Shown: positions 1 to 13,005, numbered from the stretch's first letter. The stretch: 64,000 nucleotides of DNA from Antilocapra americana (GCA_007570785.1 ML664199.1:21197619-21261618); one strand, 5' to 3'. Program-made: numbers and translations. Notes: generated by a model from the letters alone, not told the origin.

Positions 1-3000
1 TCCTATCCTGAACAATCATCAAAGGATTTCCCTCTTCCTCTTGTTGGAAGCAAACTGGGGATTTCACACAAGGGGTTCACTGAGCGGCAGTGGTGGTAGG
101 ATGGCCCAGCGTTTACCTACCTTTGAAGGTGGACAGAGGAAACATCCATTGTCCACGAGGACCACTGGGTTACCAACAACATAAAGACAGCCATCCATGC
201 AGCCCTAAAGACAGCCGTCCATGCAGCCCTGTAATTCCCACATGTATTTCTAATGATTTCCAGAAAAAGAGCAAAAGGGAGTCAACAGTTGTGCTCTCTT
301 TCCACTGGAGGCAGACAGAAAAGGCCTCTCACTGAAACCTGTAGCCTGACTCACAGTATTCTGTCCCCTTTCCATTCATACACTTCCCTTCTCACTGCTT
401 CTCTTTCCCTGCCTTTTGTTTCTCTGATTTATCACGGGTTCCCTTCTCCTCCCATTCTTTGATACAGTATGAAGTTTGAAATGTTCAACAGTCATTTCCA
501 TCAAAAGAAGCATGCAGCCTCCACTTTGGAATGTCTTTGGAGCTGTGTGAATAAATGTGTTGAGAAGGTATAGATGGGTCCCCAGTAATTCTAGCAGACA
601 GAACTGCAATCCAATTCTGGTTCTGCAGTCAAACCATCTAGAGAGATAAACATCAGAAGCGAATTTATATTTATGGGGAACATTGTCCTTCACCCTCAAC
701 CCAACATTGAATTTGAAAAATTTCCAAGCTTTATTACATATGGAATTGGTTCGTAATGCTTTGAGGTGTGTGTAGGTGAGTGAGAATGGAGCTGATAAAT
801 GTAGTTACGTTCTTGGATCCATTGGTGACCCAATTTTCTAGAGTCATTTTGCATGTAGAAAAATAATAGTGATGAGGGAGTGAAATAGTTATTGTCATGG
901 AAAATGCATAAAAATAATCTGGCAAGACTCAAAATTTGGTAGAGATCCAAGGCCAAGCAAGACTCTAGCAAAAGAACTCTAAATCCTATCTCCAGTTTTT
1001 CTGTATCTTGGTAATAAGCACATAACATTTTTCTATCTAAAATGATTTTCCTTGTTTTGGAGGTCCAGGAGCCAGAGATGCAAGACTATTCTTTCTGGTT
1101 TATCACCCGATCCAATTCAGCCAAGGGGTTAAGGTGAAGGACATCGGGAATGTTGTGAGAAGGCAGCAGCATGGAAATCTCTCATTGCACCGGCAACTGA
1201 CTTTTTCACAGATGCAGAGACAGAACATTTCGGTTCTTACCCACCCCACCTTGTGGGATTTAAGAAATTCCAGCTCTACTTTCTAAACAGGTCTGGTGTA
1301 GTTCATGCTGGTGCCAAATTGGACACAAGGGGGCACCGGAGTGCCACAAATTTTGCCCTGGGACCTTTCTACATGTGCAAATTCCAATCAACAGAGAAGG
1401 CCAGGCAAGTCTGGCCCTTCAGGAGCATTCTTCCTCCCAAGCTTACTTGGCAGAGGCATTACCAGGGTGGTCGGAGTCTTAAAACACTGCCTACGGTTTC
1501 TGTTTGCCCAAGTGTCCATCCTGGTGCTAGTTTGAAAGTACTCCCCCACCCCTATGGTGGTTGAAGCATCATATTAAACATCTTTTTTTTTTTTTCCTTT
1601 AACGAATTCAATACTACATGGTGTTTTTGTTTGTTTGTTTTTCCTTTACAGAAAGTGCTACAAAAATCCATTTGAGAGGAAGCTCTCAATTTAAAAAATG
1701 GTAATATGCTTCCTAACAATACATTTCAACTATTGGTGTCCTGATATTCTTAAAAAGGAAATTAGTTTTCCTTTTAATCCATCTGTTTGCCAAAAGAGAC
1801 AGTCGTTTGTTGATTTATTTCCTTTGCTTTGTCTTTCTTCTTTACCTGAGAAGTGAACAATTGGCAGGGTTCTTGCCACAACATGAAGAACCATGGGATA
1901 ATTCATGAGGCAACAATAAAGTTATATCTTAGTTTCTCTCACTTAAAAGAAGATGGGAAATTTGACTATTGATTTCAAATTTTTTCTGTCTAGGCAGGAG
2001 AGCTTGCATTTTATTAAATGCAGTCAATTTGTGGTGAAATATTCTTTTTATTTTTCAAGCTAGATTGCTGATTTACTGTAGAATGGTGGGAAAATAAGGC
2101 TGTGCCTGCTGAGTGCTGAGGAGAAGCATTCATTTGCTTTATTGATTTGGTTCATTTTTGTGAGATGTTTTCCATGTATTTTTCATTTGGCAACAAAATG
2201 TATCCACAAATGGTCGTGGCTGCTATAAAGCTTCATTATCCTGGAGAACAGCTCCAAAAAGAGAGTTTGGAATTTGCAAATAATTTTTTTGTTGTTGTTG
2301 CTTTGGAAAAAACCTTTTGTTGGGAGAAGCACTGTCCCTTAGGTATGGACAGGTGTAAGTGCAGCCTCTATACATTTTTCAGAAATCTTGGTTGGTTTAG
2401 TTCTGTTACCATTTGAGAGTATGAACAAAATAAAAGTTTTGCCTTCCAAGCTAGGACCCTCATTTCATTGTTTAGTAAGAAGCCTGGTCGATCACAGGTA
2501 CTGACATCAATTCAAGAGAGATTAAGCTTTCAAATATGATCCTGCTGACCTTGACTTCTTTATTTTCTGTCATAAGGCAACAGCTTCCTCTTTAAAAACA
2601 AAATGACTATACTGCTTCTGACTGAAAAAATATTTATGTATTAAAAAAACAGTCTCTTTGAAGACCAGTTATGATAAGTAAGAAGAATGCCTATTCCATA
2701 GCTTTAAGTGAAAAAGTCTGATACATATGCTGTCTACTGTATGTAAAATGTATGCATATTTCAAATTTGGAAGATGTGGGAAAAAATAATATATAGGTTA
2801 TTTTGTAGGGTTGAGATAATAGGTGACTTTAACTGTTTTGATCCTGTTAATTTTATAACATTATTCATGAGAAAAAAGGGGCATTGGATATATTTCTAAA
2901 ATGGTGACTCTGCTGGATGATTGGAACAAGCTATTTCATCATTTTCTGGCTTTCCAAGTTAAAATCTTTTGACTGTTGGGTATTTTTCAAGTGATACCGT

Positions 3001-3370
3001 ATTCTTTGAGAGATGATCACTTCCACTTTCTTTTTAAAGTTGGAGTGAGATTTTTAGATCCAGATTAGAAAAGTGAAACATAGGTTTTGCTGAATTTCAA
3101 ATTATGAATACCGGCAATTCTAATTTGATGAAATACTGAGGGCCCATTGGCACTTTTGCTTTCTTGGCTAATCAGGTGGAGGAAATGCACTGAATAAATT
3201 CTAAATTATACTGAAGATAGTATACTCAACTGTACTAAAAATAGTATATTTAAGCTATATAACAAAACTTCATTAACCTATGTGGTGATGTATATATGCT
3301 TACATGTCAAGATTGAAAAACACTTATGTGTGCCGGTATGCATTTATGTGTCTGTGCATATATGTGTCTG
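1..3370. other. Repeat-poor intergenic DNA, no gene recognised
   Basis: I see no interspersed repeat and no protein-like reading frame here. The longest open frames, about 110 codons, have no recognisable motif and no splice context. Short T-rich runs occur near 1580-1650. The sequence is AT-rich and resembles non-coding DNA under some constraint, for example around 1980-2290, but this is an impression and cannot be proved from one genome. Confidence 0.5.
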
Positions 3371-3382
3371 TATGCATTTATC

Positions 3383-3668
3383 AGTCCTTCATTGGAAGGA
3401 TTGATGCTGAAGCTGAAACTCCAACACTTTGGCCACCTGATGCGAAGAACTTACTCATTGGAAAAGACCCCAATGCTGGGAAAGATTGAGGGCAGGAGGA
3501 GAAGGGGATGACAGAGGATGAGGTGGTTGGATGGCATCACTGACTTGATGGACATGAGTTTGAACAAGCTCTGGGAGCTGGTGATGGACAGGGAAGCCTG
3601 GCATGCTGCATTCCATGGGGTCGCAAAGAGCTGGACCTGACTAAGCGACTGATCTGAACTGAACTGAA
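3383..3668 (+). mobile_element. BovB (RTE LINE) 3' end fragment
   Basis: The segment matches the last roughly 290 bases of BovB: the 'gctgaagctgaaactccaa' start, the 'gggcaggaggagaagggg' Arg-rich C-terminal codons, the 'gttggatggcatcac' stretch and the terminal 'gaactgaactgaa' tail. It is 5'-truncated, as is usual for LINEs. A minus-strand Bov-tA lies directly downstream. Confidence 0.95.
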
Positions 3669-3675
3669 TACTTTT

Positions 3676-3862
3676 ATGTGTGTGTGTGTGTTAGTTGCTC
3701 AGTCGTGTCCTACTCTTTGTGATCGCATAGACTGTAGCTGGCCAGGCCCCTCGTCCCTGAAATTCTCCAGGCAAGAATGCTGGAGCAAGTAGCCCATTCC
3801 CTTCTCCAGGGGATCTTCCCAACCCAAGGATCAAACCAGGAATCCCACATGGCAGGCAGACA
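3676..3862 (-). mobile_element. Bov-tA SINE
   Basis: Read on the minus strand this is the BovA body and part of the tRNA-Glu-related head ('ggggatcttcccaaccc', 'ggcaggcaga'). The (TG)n at 3677-3690 is its (CA)n tail. The extreme 5' head is missing beyond about 3862, where a dinucleotide repeat begins. Bov-tA is non-autonomous and is thought to use BovB machinery. Confidence 0.92.
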
Positions 3863-3876
3863 TATGCATACGTATT

Positions 3877-3908
<32 letters not shown>

Positions 3909-3909
3909 C
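3877..3909. repeat. (TG)n(TA)n microsatellite
   Basis: About 12 TG units run straight into a short TA tract next to the truncated SINE head. It is a compound dinucleotide repeat and is likely length-polymorphic. Confidence 0.9.
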
Positions 3910-5057
3910 CATGTTCATAGGTTTTTTTTTTGGATAAAACAATTTTATTGTACAATAGTTCATATACATATGAGGTCATTTAACTCTCTTCAGCTTTTAG
4001 TCATGCATAGAAGGATAGCTAAAGATAGCAGATCCAACCTACTTCATTTCCTATGTGTGCCTAAAGGCACTGCTGCTGGATCTTGGCAGAGAAAATAAAT
4101 TCAAATATAAGAGGATGTAGGCACGCTGATTTCCAGACCAGAGGAAGAAGTTAAAGAAATAACTTTGTTTTGGATAGAGGTGGGTGGGAAGGACATTCTC
4201 TTTGAAGGAATGCTGGGAGCTTAAATAATTTTCTAGGAGCCTTTCCAAATTTAATTATTTTTGTACTCAGTGTTTCACATTTCAAATAATTCCAGTTATC
4301 TTGGTTTCAATACAGGCGTATGGGTCCCCCACTTCCCACAATTCATAACCGTGCTTGTTTGGGGGAAGGAAGTCTCAAAGGTGGGATTTTTTCACTTTTA
4401 CAGTGGTTGCTTTCATTGTGCACTTGTCTAGGTAGGGTTTATGAAGTCAGTTCAGGAAACTTTGCTAATCGCTGGCTAAAAGGCAACACTTAAAGGTGAG
4501 CTCTTGGAGGGCAGAGGAGGAAGTGGTAAAAGAAATATATAAGAAAGTAATCCTGGAACAAAAACCTTGACAATTTGTCAATTCTTGCATTGTTGAAAAA
4601 AACTGAAAAATAAAATTTGATAATGCTGGATTCCCAGAGCAACGTATTTCCACTTCCATTACTGCATTTCATCCTGGAGAGCAATTTTTCCATCTCCATG
4701 ATGTTTCTTATTTATATTCACATATGAGTAGCTATTTCTTTACATTCAGCTTCTCTTAGTGTATACTGAGGGCGTATAATAATATTCTTTTCCAGTGTTG
4801 CTTCATTGTTGTTGGTTTGGGAGATCTCAATGTTCTATAGAAAATGTAAATAGTATAGGATTTATTTCCCATTTAATTTAATTTTTCCTTATGCAGCTTA
4901 TCATGGATGCTGGCTTCTGTCTGTGGCCCCTTTCTCTTTTAAATTCTTAAAGAAACAGGTACAAAATCTTTTGCAAAGCTTCTTGTTTTGAGTGGTCTTA
5001 AGAGCATTTCCTTCAGATTTACTCATACTTAGCTCCTTAGAAATTATTTACCCAGGG

Positions 5058-5091
5058 TTTTTTTTTGTTGTTGTTGTTTGTTTGTTTTTTA
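5058..5091. repeat. T-rich / (TTG)n simple repeat
   Basis: A T run is followed by TTG and TTTG units. Low-complexity sequence. Confidence 0.85.
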
Positions 5092-5270
5092 TAAGTAGGT
5101 ATCTCAGCCTCACTTTTATTTTTTTCTTGTCAAATTTTTTTTTTTTCAAAGAGAATTCTCATTGATGGGAGATTACTGAGTCCCCTGTATCAAACATGCA
5201 GATGAAAAGGGAGAAATGAACAATTGATTAAGCTTTTCCCTTCTCTACAGATGTTTTGGCACTCTGCTAA

Positions 5271-5273
<3 letters not shown>

Positions 5274-5313
<40 letters not shown>
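5274..5313. repeat. (GT)20 microsatellite
   Basis: An uninterrupted GT dinucleotide tract of about 40 bases in otherwise repeat-free DNA. It is not attached to a SINE tail and is probably polymorphic. Confidence 0.97.
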
Positions 5314-5315
<2 letters not shown>

Positions 5316-8300
5316 AGGTCGATGTTATAACCCTCCAGTCCCAGGTAGAAATTGGTGAGGGCAGTTCTGGAACGGTGGGTGGATGGGCATGTGTGCTTTG
5401 GCTGGTCTCCACACTGCTCAGGTATCCCTTACAGGTTCAGGTATGCTGGGAAAGAGCCTATAACGTGCTGATGGCCACAAATGTCAATGACCAGTAAAGG
5501 GAACGGCTGCTCTTCCGTGATACTTGTGGTCTCGCAGCAGATCTGACATTGTTTCATGACTTTTGGACAGGCACTCATTTTGTGTCAAATTATTCTTCAC
5601 ATCTCCTTGAAAAGACTCTGCTGTGTAGTATTCCTGGAGATATTTCGATTTGTTTCCAGCAGTGACTGCTGTTTAAGGGGGTAGGAGAAGTGATCCCCAC
5701 ACATGTAAGTTAGTAAACCAAAGATATTTGAGACTGTAGTATCAATATGTTATTAAAATCCACTTCTTATATGGTGAGCCATATCTAATTTCAGAAATTG
5801 ATTTTATCAGCAGTATCTTTGCATTCTGCAGTCCACTGCTACAGAAACACATTCTCTTTAAAATACATTTTTCTCTTAATACTGGGAGTATTATCTGCTG
5901 TCTGGATGTGAGTGACATACTCCAAACCCCATCTGCTAATCTACCTTGTGAATATTCTGGTGTCCTCCTCCTTTGCCATTTTTTACTGTTCAGGCCCTCC
6001 ACAGAACATCATTGTCCCAGCAGACCTTTTATCCAAGGACTGTTGATCACAGCCCAAGAACTGTCATCCTATTTGCATTCTGTGGATGCATCATTATTCA
6101 CAACATTTGATGTCCATAAAAACACATTAAAACTATTTCCTTGAGCAAAAATAATCAGCTCTCTGCTGTACATACCATTTGTATACTCAAATTGTAAAAT
6201 GTAAATTGATATATAAGAAAATGGCCCATTAACTTTTTCATTAATGACAATAATACATTTTGTACACCAGCAGCAGGAGGATCTTGCATTTACTTGAGCA
6301 ACCTGAAGGGTAAATGGAGCCCTCCTTCTCTTGCTTTTTTTAATTTCAGAAAAATGATGGGTGTCATCAGCACAAATTCTCTTATGTATTTTTATTTTCT
6401 TAAAATATGGAGCTTTTGATGTATTATAAAATTTAAACTATCCTAATATCCAGGGTAAGGGCCTTTTTTTTTAAGAAAAAAGAAAAAGAATTATTTGCTA
6501 TTTGCATATGCCCAAGAAGACAAGTTTTCACCATGGGCTAAAATGTCCTAAGTGGTTATTATATTTCAGTGCTTAGTTATATGCTTCTATATTACATCTA
6601 AAATATTGCCAAAATGTTAAAGTGTTTTTTAAAAAGGGCATCTTTTCCCCCCTCTGGCCAGAACTTTCATGGAATGCAAATGTACAGCCAGTTTGAAAAT
6701 ACTGAATAGAACTTTTTGTTATGAGATGTGGACATTTTTATTAAATTTCATTAGGATTTACTCTGACTACTTTTTGTTAAAATTTGGTGCATGCTTTTTA
6801 TACAAGTGAATATTGAATTAATCATCTGTCTTTTTCCAGGTATTAATATTAGTCATATTCTTCCAGGATACAGGATTTAACTCCTATACTGCCTACATGA
6901 CCAGTTGTCAAGCTGCAGCATTTGATTAAAACATAGATTAATAATTTGTCTATCATGGATATATCATGCACTAACAGATAAAGAACATCTGATATTAACT
7001 GAGAAATAAAATCTGCCTTCAGTAAATTGTGTAGAAAAATTACACAGTACATTTAAATTACCATTTGCTTAGCAACATGCCCTTGTAGCCATTCCAGTGG
7101 GGCTATAAAATGATCGATTTACTTTAATTTTCTACTGAATCCTGAAAAAAAAAATGGCTATCAGTAACCTATCCCTTCATCATAGCATGCTGATTCACTC
7201 TGTGTATTAAATTTACTGGCAAGGAGCACGACGTTAACAAAAAGTAACAGATAATGTGAACATTTCATGCATAATCTGTAATATGAGATATGTATTAATA
7301 GGGAAATTATGATGCATTCAATTATTCTGAAATGCCTTCCAGAGATGTTTTGATTTGGCTGCGCTCTGATAGTGGCAGCACAGCAGGGAGCATCTCAAGT
7401 GATGAATAACCTAATCTCCTAATCTCAAAATGGGCACTATTCACAGCTATCCTGGGAGAGGCTGGTGGAAGAAACCACACTTCACAGCCATGGACACTAA
7501 GAAGAATATTAAAAAAAAAAAAAAATACAACAACCCAAACAACAACAAAATCACCAGCAGCCCAGCCGGCCACTCTGCTGCTGGGCCTTTTCAAAATAAA
7601 TACATGAAATACACATTTCTAACAAATGCTGTTTCATCCCTAGTGATGGCACAGGGCTTCCTTCTAATCCGAGAGGCACCTTCCACTCTTCTCAGCAAAA
7701 CTTACGAGACAAAAGGCTATAAAAATGATTGCACTTGCATTAGTGCCGTTAGGACTCCAGTATTTATGAGACATTATGTATGCACAAGAAGCCTTACTAA
7801 TTTGCCACGTTTCACGCACACCTGGAAAGATCTACCCCGTGTATACATTTTTTTCCCCATAATTTCCGAAGAAAACCTACTGCAACAGGAAACTGTTCAT
7901 TTTGTATCCTAAGCCCCATGTTTTGTAAAGCTGCCTGGGTGTAATTAAGCATCTACATTTACTTCTTCGTGTGGAGAACAATGGTCTGGCTTCTTGGAGA
8001 GGTCAGGCAGGATTTATTTCATTGTGTACAGAATCTGAGCCATGAAGGAAGCTGTCAAGATAGTAACTGGTCATGCCTTTGCCATTTGTGTGGCCCTTTC
8101 TATGTGAAAACCAGGGCTGTATTTTTTTTCCCTCTCTGATTTACTTCCTTTTTTTTCATGAGATCATTGCTACAAAACTATTAGTTAATACCCTGCTGTA
8201 AGGAAAAGAAGTCCTGAGGAAAATATGCTGTGCATGCATGCCTTCCCCACCCCCAAATTGCTTGATTGCAGCAGGCTCACTTTTTGATTAATGCAATTTT

Positions 8301-8387
8301 GCATAAGGTAATATTACACGAGTGTATTACTTTTCAGTAATTATTCAATGGAGTTAATATGGCAGACTTCTTGAAGAAAAATTAGAA

Positions 8388-8822
8388 CCGTGGCGTCTCA
8401 TTTCTCTAAATCCCCAGCACTGTTCAGTAGGGTAACAATAATAATTATGTATAAATAAATAAATTTCCTTTATCAATGTTCACTTGGGCTGGAAAGAACG
8501 GGCAGCCTCATCCCCAATCAGAACACTAACGGTTGTACTTTTTAATTAGCACTGTTCCGAGGGGCAGAAATGATTTTACGTGCAGTTTCGTTATGCTGCA
8601 GTTTGAGAGAGAGTGACACAGTGATTTGCTATAACAAGGATCTTTGCAGTTTAATCATCGCGTGAAATTATGTGTGCTATTTTGTTTTCTCTTTCCCCTG
8701 CACCTTTGGGTTTGAGCCACTCCAAAAGGGGAGAAGCGGCCAGGTTCGTGGTGGTCTCCTTTCCGAAAGCAATTTTGTCTCCTCGAGGTCTGATTTCACA
8801 TAAGCATCATTTTAAACTCCGG
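8388..8822. other. CpG-retaining candidate regulatory element
   Basis: By hand count about 14 CpGs fall in about 435 bases of AT-rich intergenic DNA, including a CGCG at about 8659 and pairs near 8388. The flanks have almost none. No repeat or reading frame explains the stretch. CpGs this dense outside an island suggest hypomethylation or selection. It is too CpG-poor for a classical CpG-island promoter, so an enhancer-like element is the likelier reading. Confidence 0.35.
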
Positions 8823-11800
8823 CAAGATGTGGTTCTATTTAACTAGCCTTTGCTTACAGAGGTCCCATGCCTACTATTATATTTCCTTACCATGATACAT
8901 ACTTTGCAGTGCATTTTTCTCACTAATCATGGTTTAGCAAACAAGGAAGGAGAGGGCCCATTTTATGAAACTTTCTGATGAGTGATGTTCAGTTTATTTC
9001 AGTCTTTAGTCTACCAGAATGTACAATTGCTCTGAAGATAAATAAAAGATTCAGCCGGGTGCCGCTGGAGAGCAGAGCAGCATGTCTTTGGCATTGCTTG
9101 AGACTTATCTGATTTGGATTTGTATACCTCATGGGGAATGGCAAAATATTGGAACAGACGGCTTGATATTTCCGAAGAATATAGTGGGCTTTATTAGCAC
9201 CAGTTTCGCTCCCTGACTGACGGCTTTCTCAAATTTTTTATCTTATTAATCCGTGCTACTGTATGTAAATGTTATTCCTCTCTGCATAAGGGAGGCAACC
9301 AGCGATTTGTAATAAATGCTTATGAGTGCCTGAGGCTGCACTTAAACTTTAAAACATCTATTATTAAGTTGCAAAAAAACACTGTAATGGCCAATAGTGA
9401 CCTCATAGGAATTTTAAACTGTGGTCTGCTCTTCTGCATTAAAAACAACAACAAAAAAATTTGCCTCAAGTTAGAATTATGAGCAATGCTATTTTAACAG
9501 CTGCATTTTGATTATTAAAGTGTGTTTTACAACTGAATTACAATGCTTTTATGGACTCTAGGTATAAGATTTAAAAAGGTCATTAAACATAGTCGGGTTT
9601 TGTCACAGTAGGTGTCATTGTATACAATGGACATAACGCAATCTAGTTTATGTCACCCCACTTAGGATTTAAAATGGCATGAAGGGGCGTGTAAGTTTGC
9701 TTAGCCATGAAGATGACTATAGATCTCTCAAGGATTTCTGACAGTTTGCAGTCTGAGATGACCACTTTCATTATTATTTTATTAATTTGACAAGAAGCCC
9801 TACAGATTTTCTGTGTATCACAGATCCATTTGTCCCAGAAATAATTAAAAATGCCAGCCTGGAGCAACAGACAACAGATACACTTCTGGCAAATCAATGT
9901 TCAAAAATGCATGGCTTGTACTGGAGCCAACTCCTGAGTCCTGAAATGTTTTTACATTTTCTCAATCAGATCGTATATGGACTCATTGACTATAGGTATT
10001 GACCCTTGCCGTAGGTTTTCCAAATGCAGGACCTTTAAATTGATTTATCCATCATGTCATATGCTGGATACTATATGTAATGTTTACATCTCTTGCTACA
10101 CAATTCCAGGGTAAAGTTGCTTTTCCCAAGGCTTCTGCCATACACAGCTCAGCAAGGCGGTAAATGTGAATTTGAATTTGCCTCGCCCGTGCCCTGCCTG
10201 TTAGCCACTTCTGTGTAAATCTTTAATTTTCTTTTCATTAATTTGGCACGATGCTGTGTGTGTCACTAGCTCAAGTCCGTGCCATCCGTGGAACTATTCC
10301 TGAGTGCCTGATTGTTGATGAGGACACAGGGATGGAGGTGTGATAAGGAGTATAGAATCCTCAAAATATTTGACAAAATGTCACAAAGGATTGTATTTGC
10401 ATGTAGTACCATGGGTAGGACATAATGATTAGTGTGCAGTGCGTGGCTGGCACTGCGTATCCTAGCTCCTGCAGATAACATGTCTGCTGTACAGCTTTGA
10501 ATATTGTATATGTACTTTGAACATATCTGTGACTAGCAAAGCTGTCATTCTGTTGAAAAATGTAGCTGCACGAATGACAATACTGGTTTAATTTTTTTAA
10601 AAAAGAGGACACCTTCTAAATAATTATTATCATGCTAATAACATTTGTATTCTTTTGTGTATAATTAAGATCTGCCTGTCTAAGCATGAAATAGGGTTGA
10701 AATCGTGAATAAGTATGCTATCCTTAACCCATTTAGTAAATCAGTTTTAATTTGGCTTTCTTTAGGTTAAATCATAACAATAGCGTCCTGTATACAAAAA
10801 TCCACAATTCCTGGCTGTAAACAATCTTGGAAATATTTTACAGTTAGCAAAGCTTCCCACAGAATTAAAGAAGCCCCTCTTACAAATGTTAAAGGTACTG
10901 AAGTACTGAATCAAAAATAATGATTTCACAATTATAGAAGTCATGTATTTTTAAAAGTTAACTCTTTATCTCTCAGATAAATACCCAAGCAGTTTTATAT
11001 TTTGATCTCTTTGACTTTGGCTTGTGATTTCTTTTCTCATGTGATAAGAAATTTAATGAAAGATTCATATTCCACCTACTTCTGGGAGAACTCAAGGCAG
11101 CAAACAGGATAAAAAAACAGTGAAAAATAAGCCATTTAGGGATAAAACATAACAGGTTATGTAATTTGATGATCACAAACTGTTTTGGAAGACATCATGC
11201 CTTTTTGTTCTCTTAAAATAGGAATATCTGTTGTTGGTGTTTGGGTTTTTTTTTTTTTCTTTCTTCTTCTTTTTCTTCTGTAATTTCATGGCTAATACCT
11301 AGCCAGGCAATTATGCTAAAAGAAATTATGTTTGTCATTTTGCAAGGGTTATTCTTTATTTTCAAGGTACTTATGGCTTCTGTAACCCAGCAGAGTCCCT
11401 GTTCCCTATCCTGACTGTAACCATTTGCATGCTGTGATTTATAAAGTTATTGGAAAACACCTCCATTTATCAATTATGAGAGAGTGCAGACTGCTCAGGA
11501 GCAGTTGAAGCAGCATCCCTGGAAAGTGAAACGTTGAAAGGAGTGGGAGGGGAAGAAGAAGGAAAAGAAAAGAAAATTGGCAACAGGCAGAAAGGGGGAG
11601 TGCAGAGAATGGGTGGTCAGCTATGCTCCTGCTTTTGTTTCCCTGCTGAGGGTCCTTGCTCTCCTTCCTACAACTTTCTGGTTTTATGCACACAGGCCCC
11701 TGCCCTTTGATTTCCCCATCCTTAGTTTTGATCCTCACACTGTTTGTCTGTTTACAGTCCTCAGCAAAAATGTTCTGAGTGTCTGTGTGTGCTGTGCTTG

Positions 11801-11954
11801 AGGGCCTGGGGTGTGCAAAACCCCGTGAGGAATAAGGAGGATGTGATGGCGGGACCTTCTGTGGACCACTCTCATAGGTCAAACCGGATTGGCCCAAAGT
11901 GCCAAATGAAGAGAAATAAAAGACAACACGAAATGAATCCTAAGTGAATGAAAT

Positions 11955-12040
11955 TGTGTTTGTCAAATGTTTTCCATCATAGAGTCCAACACATCATAAT
12001 TGCTTCATAAATGATAGCCAGTAATAATACTAATATCTCA
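11955..12040 (+). mobile_element. MIR 3' end fragment
   Basis: The pattern ending in 'cataattgcttcataaatga' resembles the CORE-SINE MIR tail, which reads roughly 'cacatagtaagcgctcaataaatg'. It is short and diverged. Confidence 0.45.
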
Positions 12041-12169
12041 GTGATGATTTTTATGATAACATCGGTGCCAATAAGGACTTTAGGAACTGTCACAGGGAAA
12101 GAAATTAGAGCAAGTGTTTCCTCCACTTTGAAAACCCTCAGCATTTGAATGAGCTAGTCTATGCTGCTT

Positions 12170-12450
12170 TGATGTGACCGTCCCTACCCTAACCCTTGCT
12201 CCCTGCCTCTCAGCCCCCCATCTCCCCTAGTCATTTTTCTCTCTTTGTAGCAATTACTATGATCTGATCTAGCACCTAACTTGCTGCTTATTGTGTGTGT
12301 TTGTTTTTTTTTTTGTCTGTTTCCCCGCACTTGAGCGCAAACTCCAGGAGGACAGGGATCTTTGTCCGTTGTCTTTGTCGCTGGGTCCCAAGCTCTCTAA
12401 GTGTGTTTGGCACAGTACAGGCTCTTAATAAATATTTCTTGAATGTCAGA
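12170..12450 (+). mobile_element. L2 LINE 3' end
   Basis: The segment 'aactccaggaggacagggat', then 'cagtacaggctcttaataaa' and 'tatttcttgaatg', is the diagnostic L2 3' end. Upstream C/T-rich sequence agrees with the end of L2 ORF2. This is an ancient mammalian insertion. Confidence 0.8.
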
Positions 12451-12774
12451 TGCGTGACTGGTGGCATCTAACTAGGCTGCTTCTGCTGTTCCCTAATCTC
12501 TTGAGTTAACCACTCCCATCTTGTCTATCCTAGAGTAGCTCTCTTAGGGGCCATTGTGGCGGCTTTTGGTAGTGAGTCCTTGATGGTGAGGAAGAAGGAA
12601 GGAGGATTCCAGCGCTGGCTCTGTGACTCATGACAACTGTATGCCCCCAGTGAGCTTCTAGGAATGTCTGGAAAATACAGTTATGGCCTACTGGTCTGTT
12701 TGCTCTTGAAGCCAGCTTCTCCAGACAGACTTTTCCCTGAGATACTGCCCTGAAGGATTCCCTCAAGCAAACAC

Positions 12775-13005
12775 AGTGGTTAGGAGGCTGTAGAATCAGG
12801 CAGACTTGGGTTGATCCTTTCTCCCCACCTCCTAACCCCAGGCGCATTCTTAGCCTCCCTAAGTGCCACTTTCTTTTTATATGGAACTGAGCTGCCTGCC
12901 TCCTAGACATTTATGAGGAATTAAATAACATGCTATGTGAGCTTTGCACAAGGCTGGTCAAGCCAGAGCTCAGTAAATGGTAGCCAATGAAATCCTGTCA
13001 TGACT
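12775..13005 (+). mobile_element. MIR SINE
   Basis: It runs in MIR order: 'cagtggttaggaggctgtag', 'cagacttgggttgatcc' (B-box region), the CORE-like C/T-rich middle, 'gaggaattaaataacatg' and 'gctcagtaaatggta'. Close to full length and heavily mutated. Confidence 0.8.

Larger units (their letters stand above)
3910..11940. other. About 8 kb repeat-poor block, candidate conserved non-coding DNA
   Basis: Apart from simple repeats I recognise no SINE, LINE, LTR or DNA transposon here, whereas the rest of the window has one every 1-2 kb. The sequence is AT-rich with many homeodomain/POU-like words, and CpGs are unusually retained in places (8388-8822 and 10150-10310). No frame has protein-like composition. 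The 160-codon frame at 7430-7912 is Lys/Asn-rich at an A-run and has no motif. Exclusion of repeats is typical of developmental regulatory DNA, but that is inference. Confidence 0.5.

Noticed and set aside
3676..3909. Regularly spaced repeats resembling a CRISPR array
   Set aside because: The repetition is a SINE tail and dinucleotide tracts in vertebrate DNA. There are no unique equal-length spacers.
7430..7912. 160-codon plus-strand open frame
   Set aside because: Its start is followed by a Lys/Asn run from an A-rich tract, no domain is recognisable, composition is not protein-like and no splice or promoter context is visible. It looks like chance.
11439..11897. 152-codon minus-strand open frame
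   Set aside because: Low-complexity Pro/Leu/Ser composition from purine-rich DNA, no motif and an overlapping frame on the other strand. Not supported as a gene.
12180..12460. C/T-rich tract plus AATAAA as a gene 3' end
   Set aside because: Sequence order matches the L2 3' terminus, which contains such a motif.
12530..12910. 126-codon minus-strand open frame
   Set aside because: Its first part lies antisense within a MIR and it has no recognisable domain.
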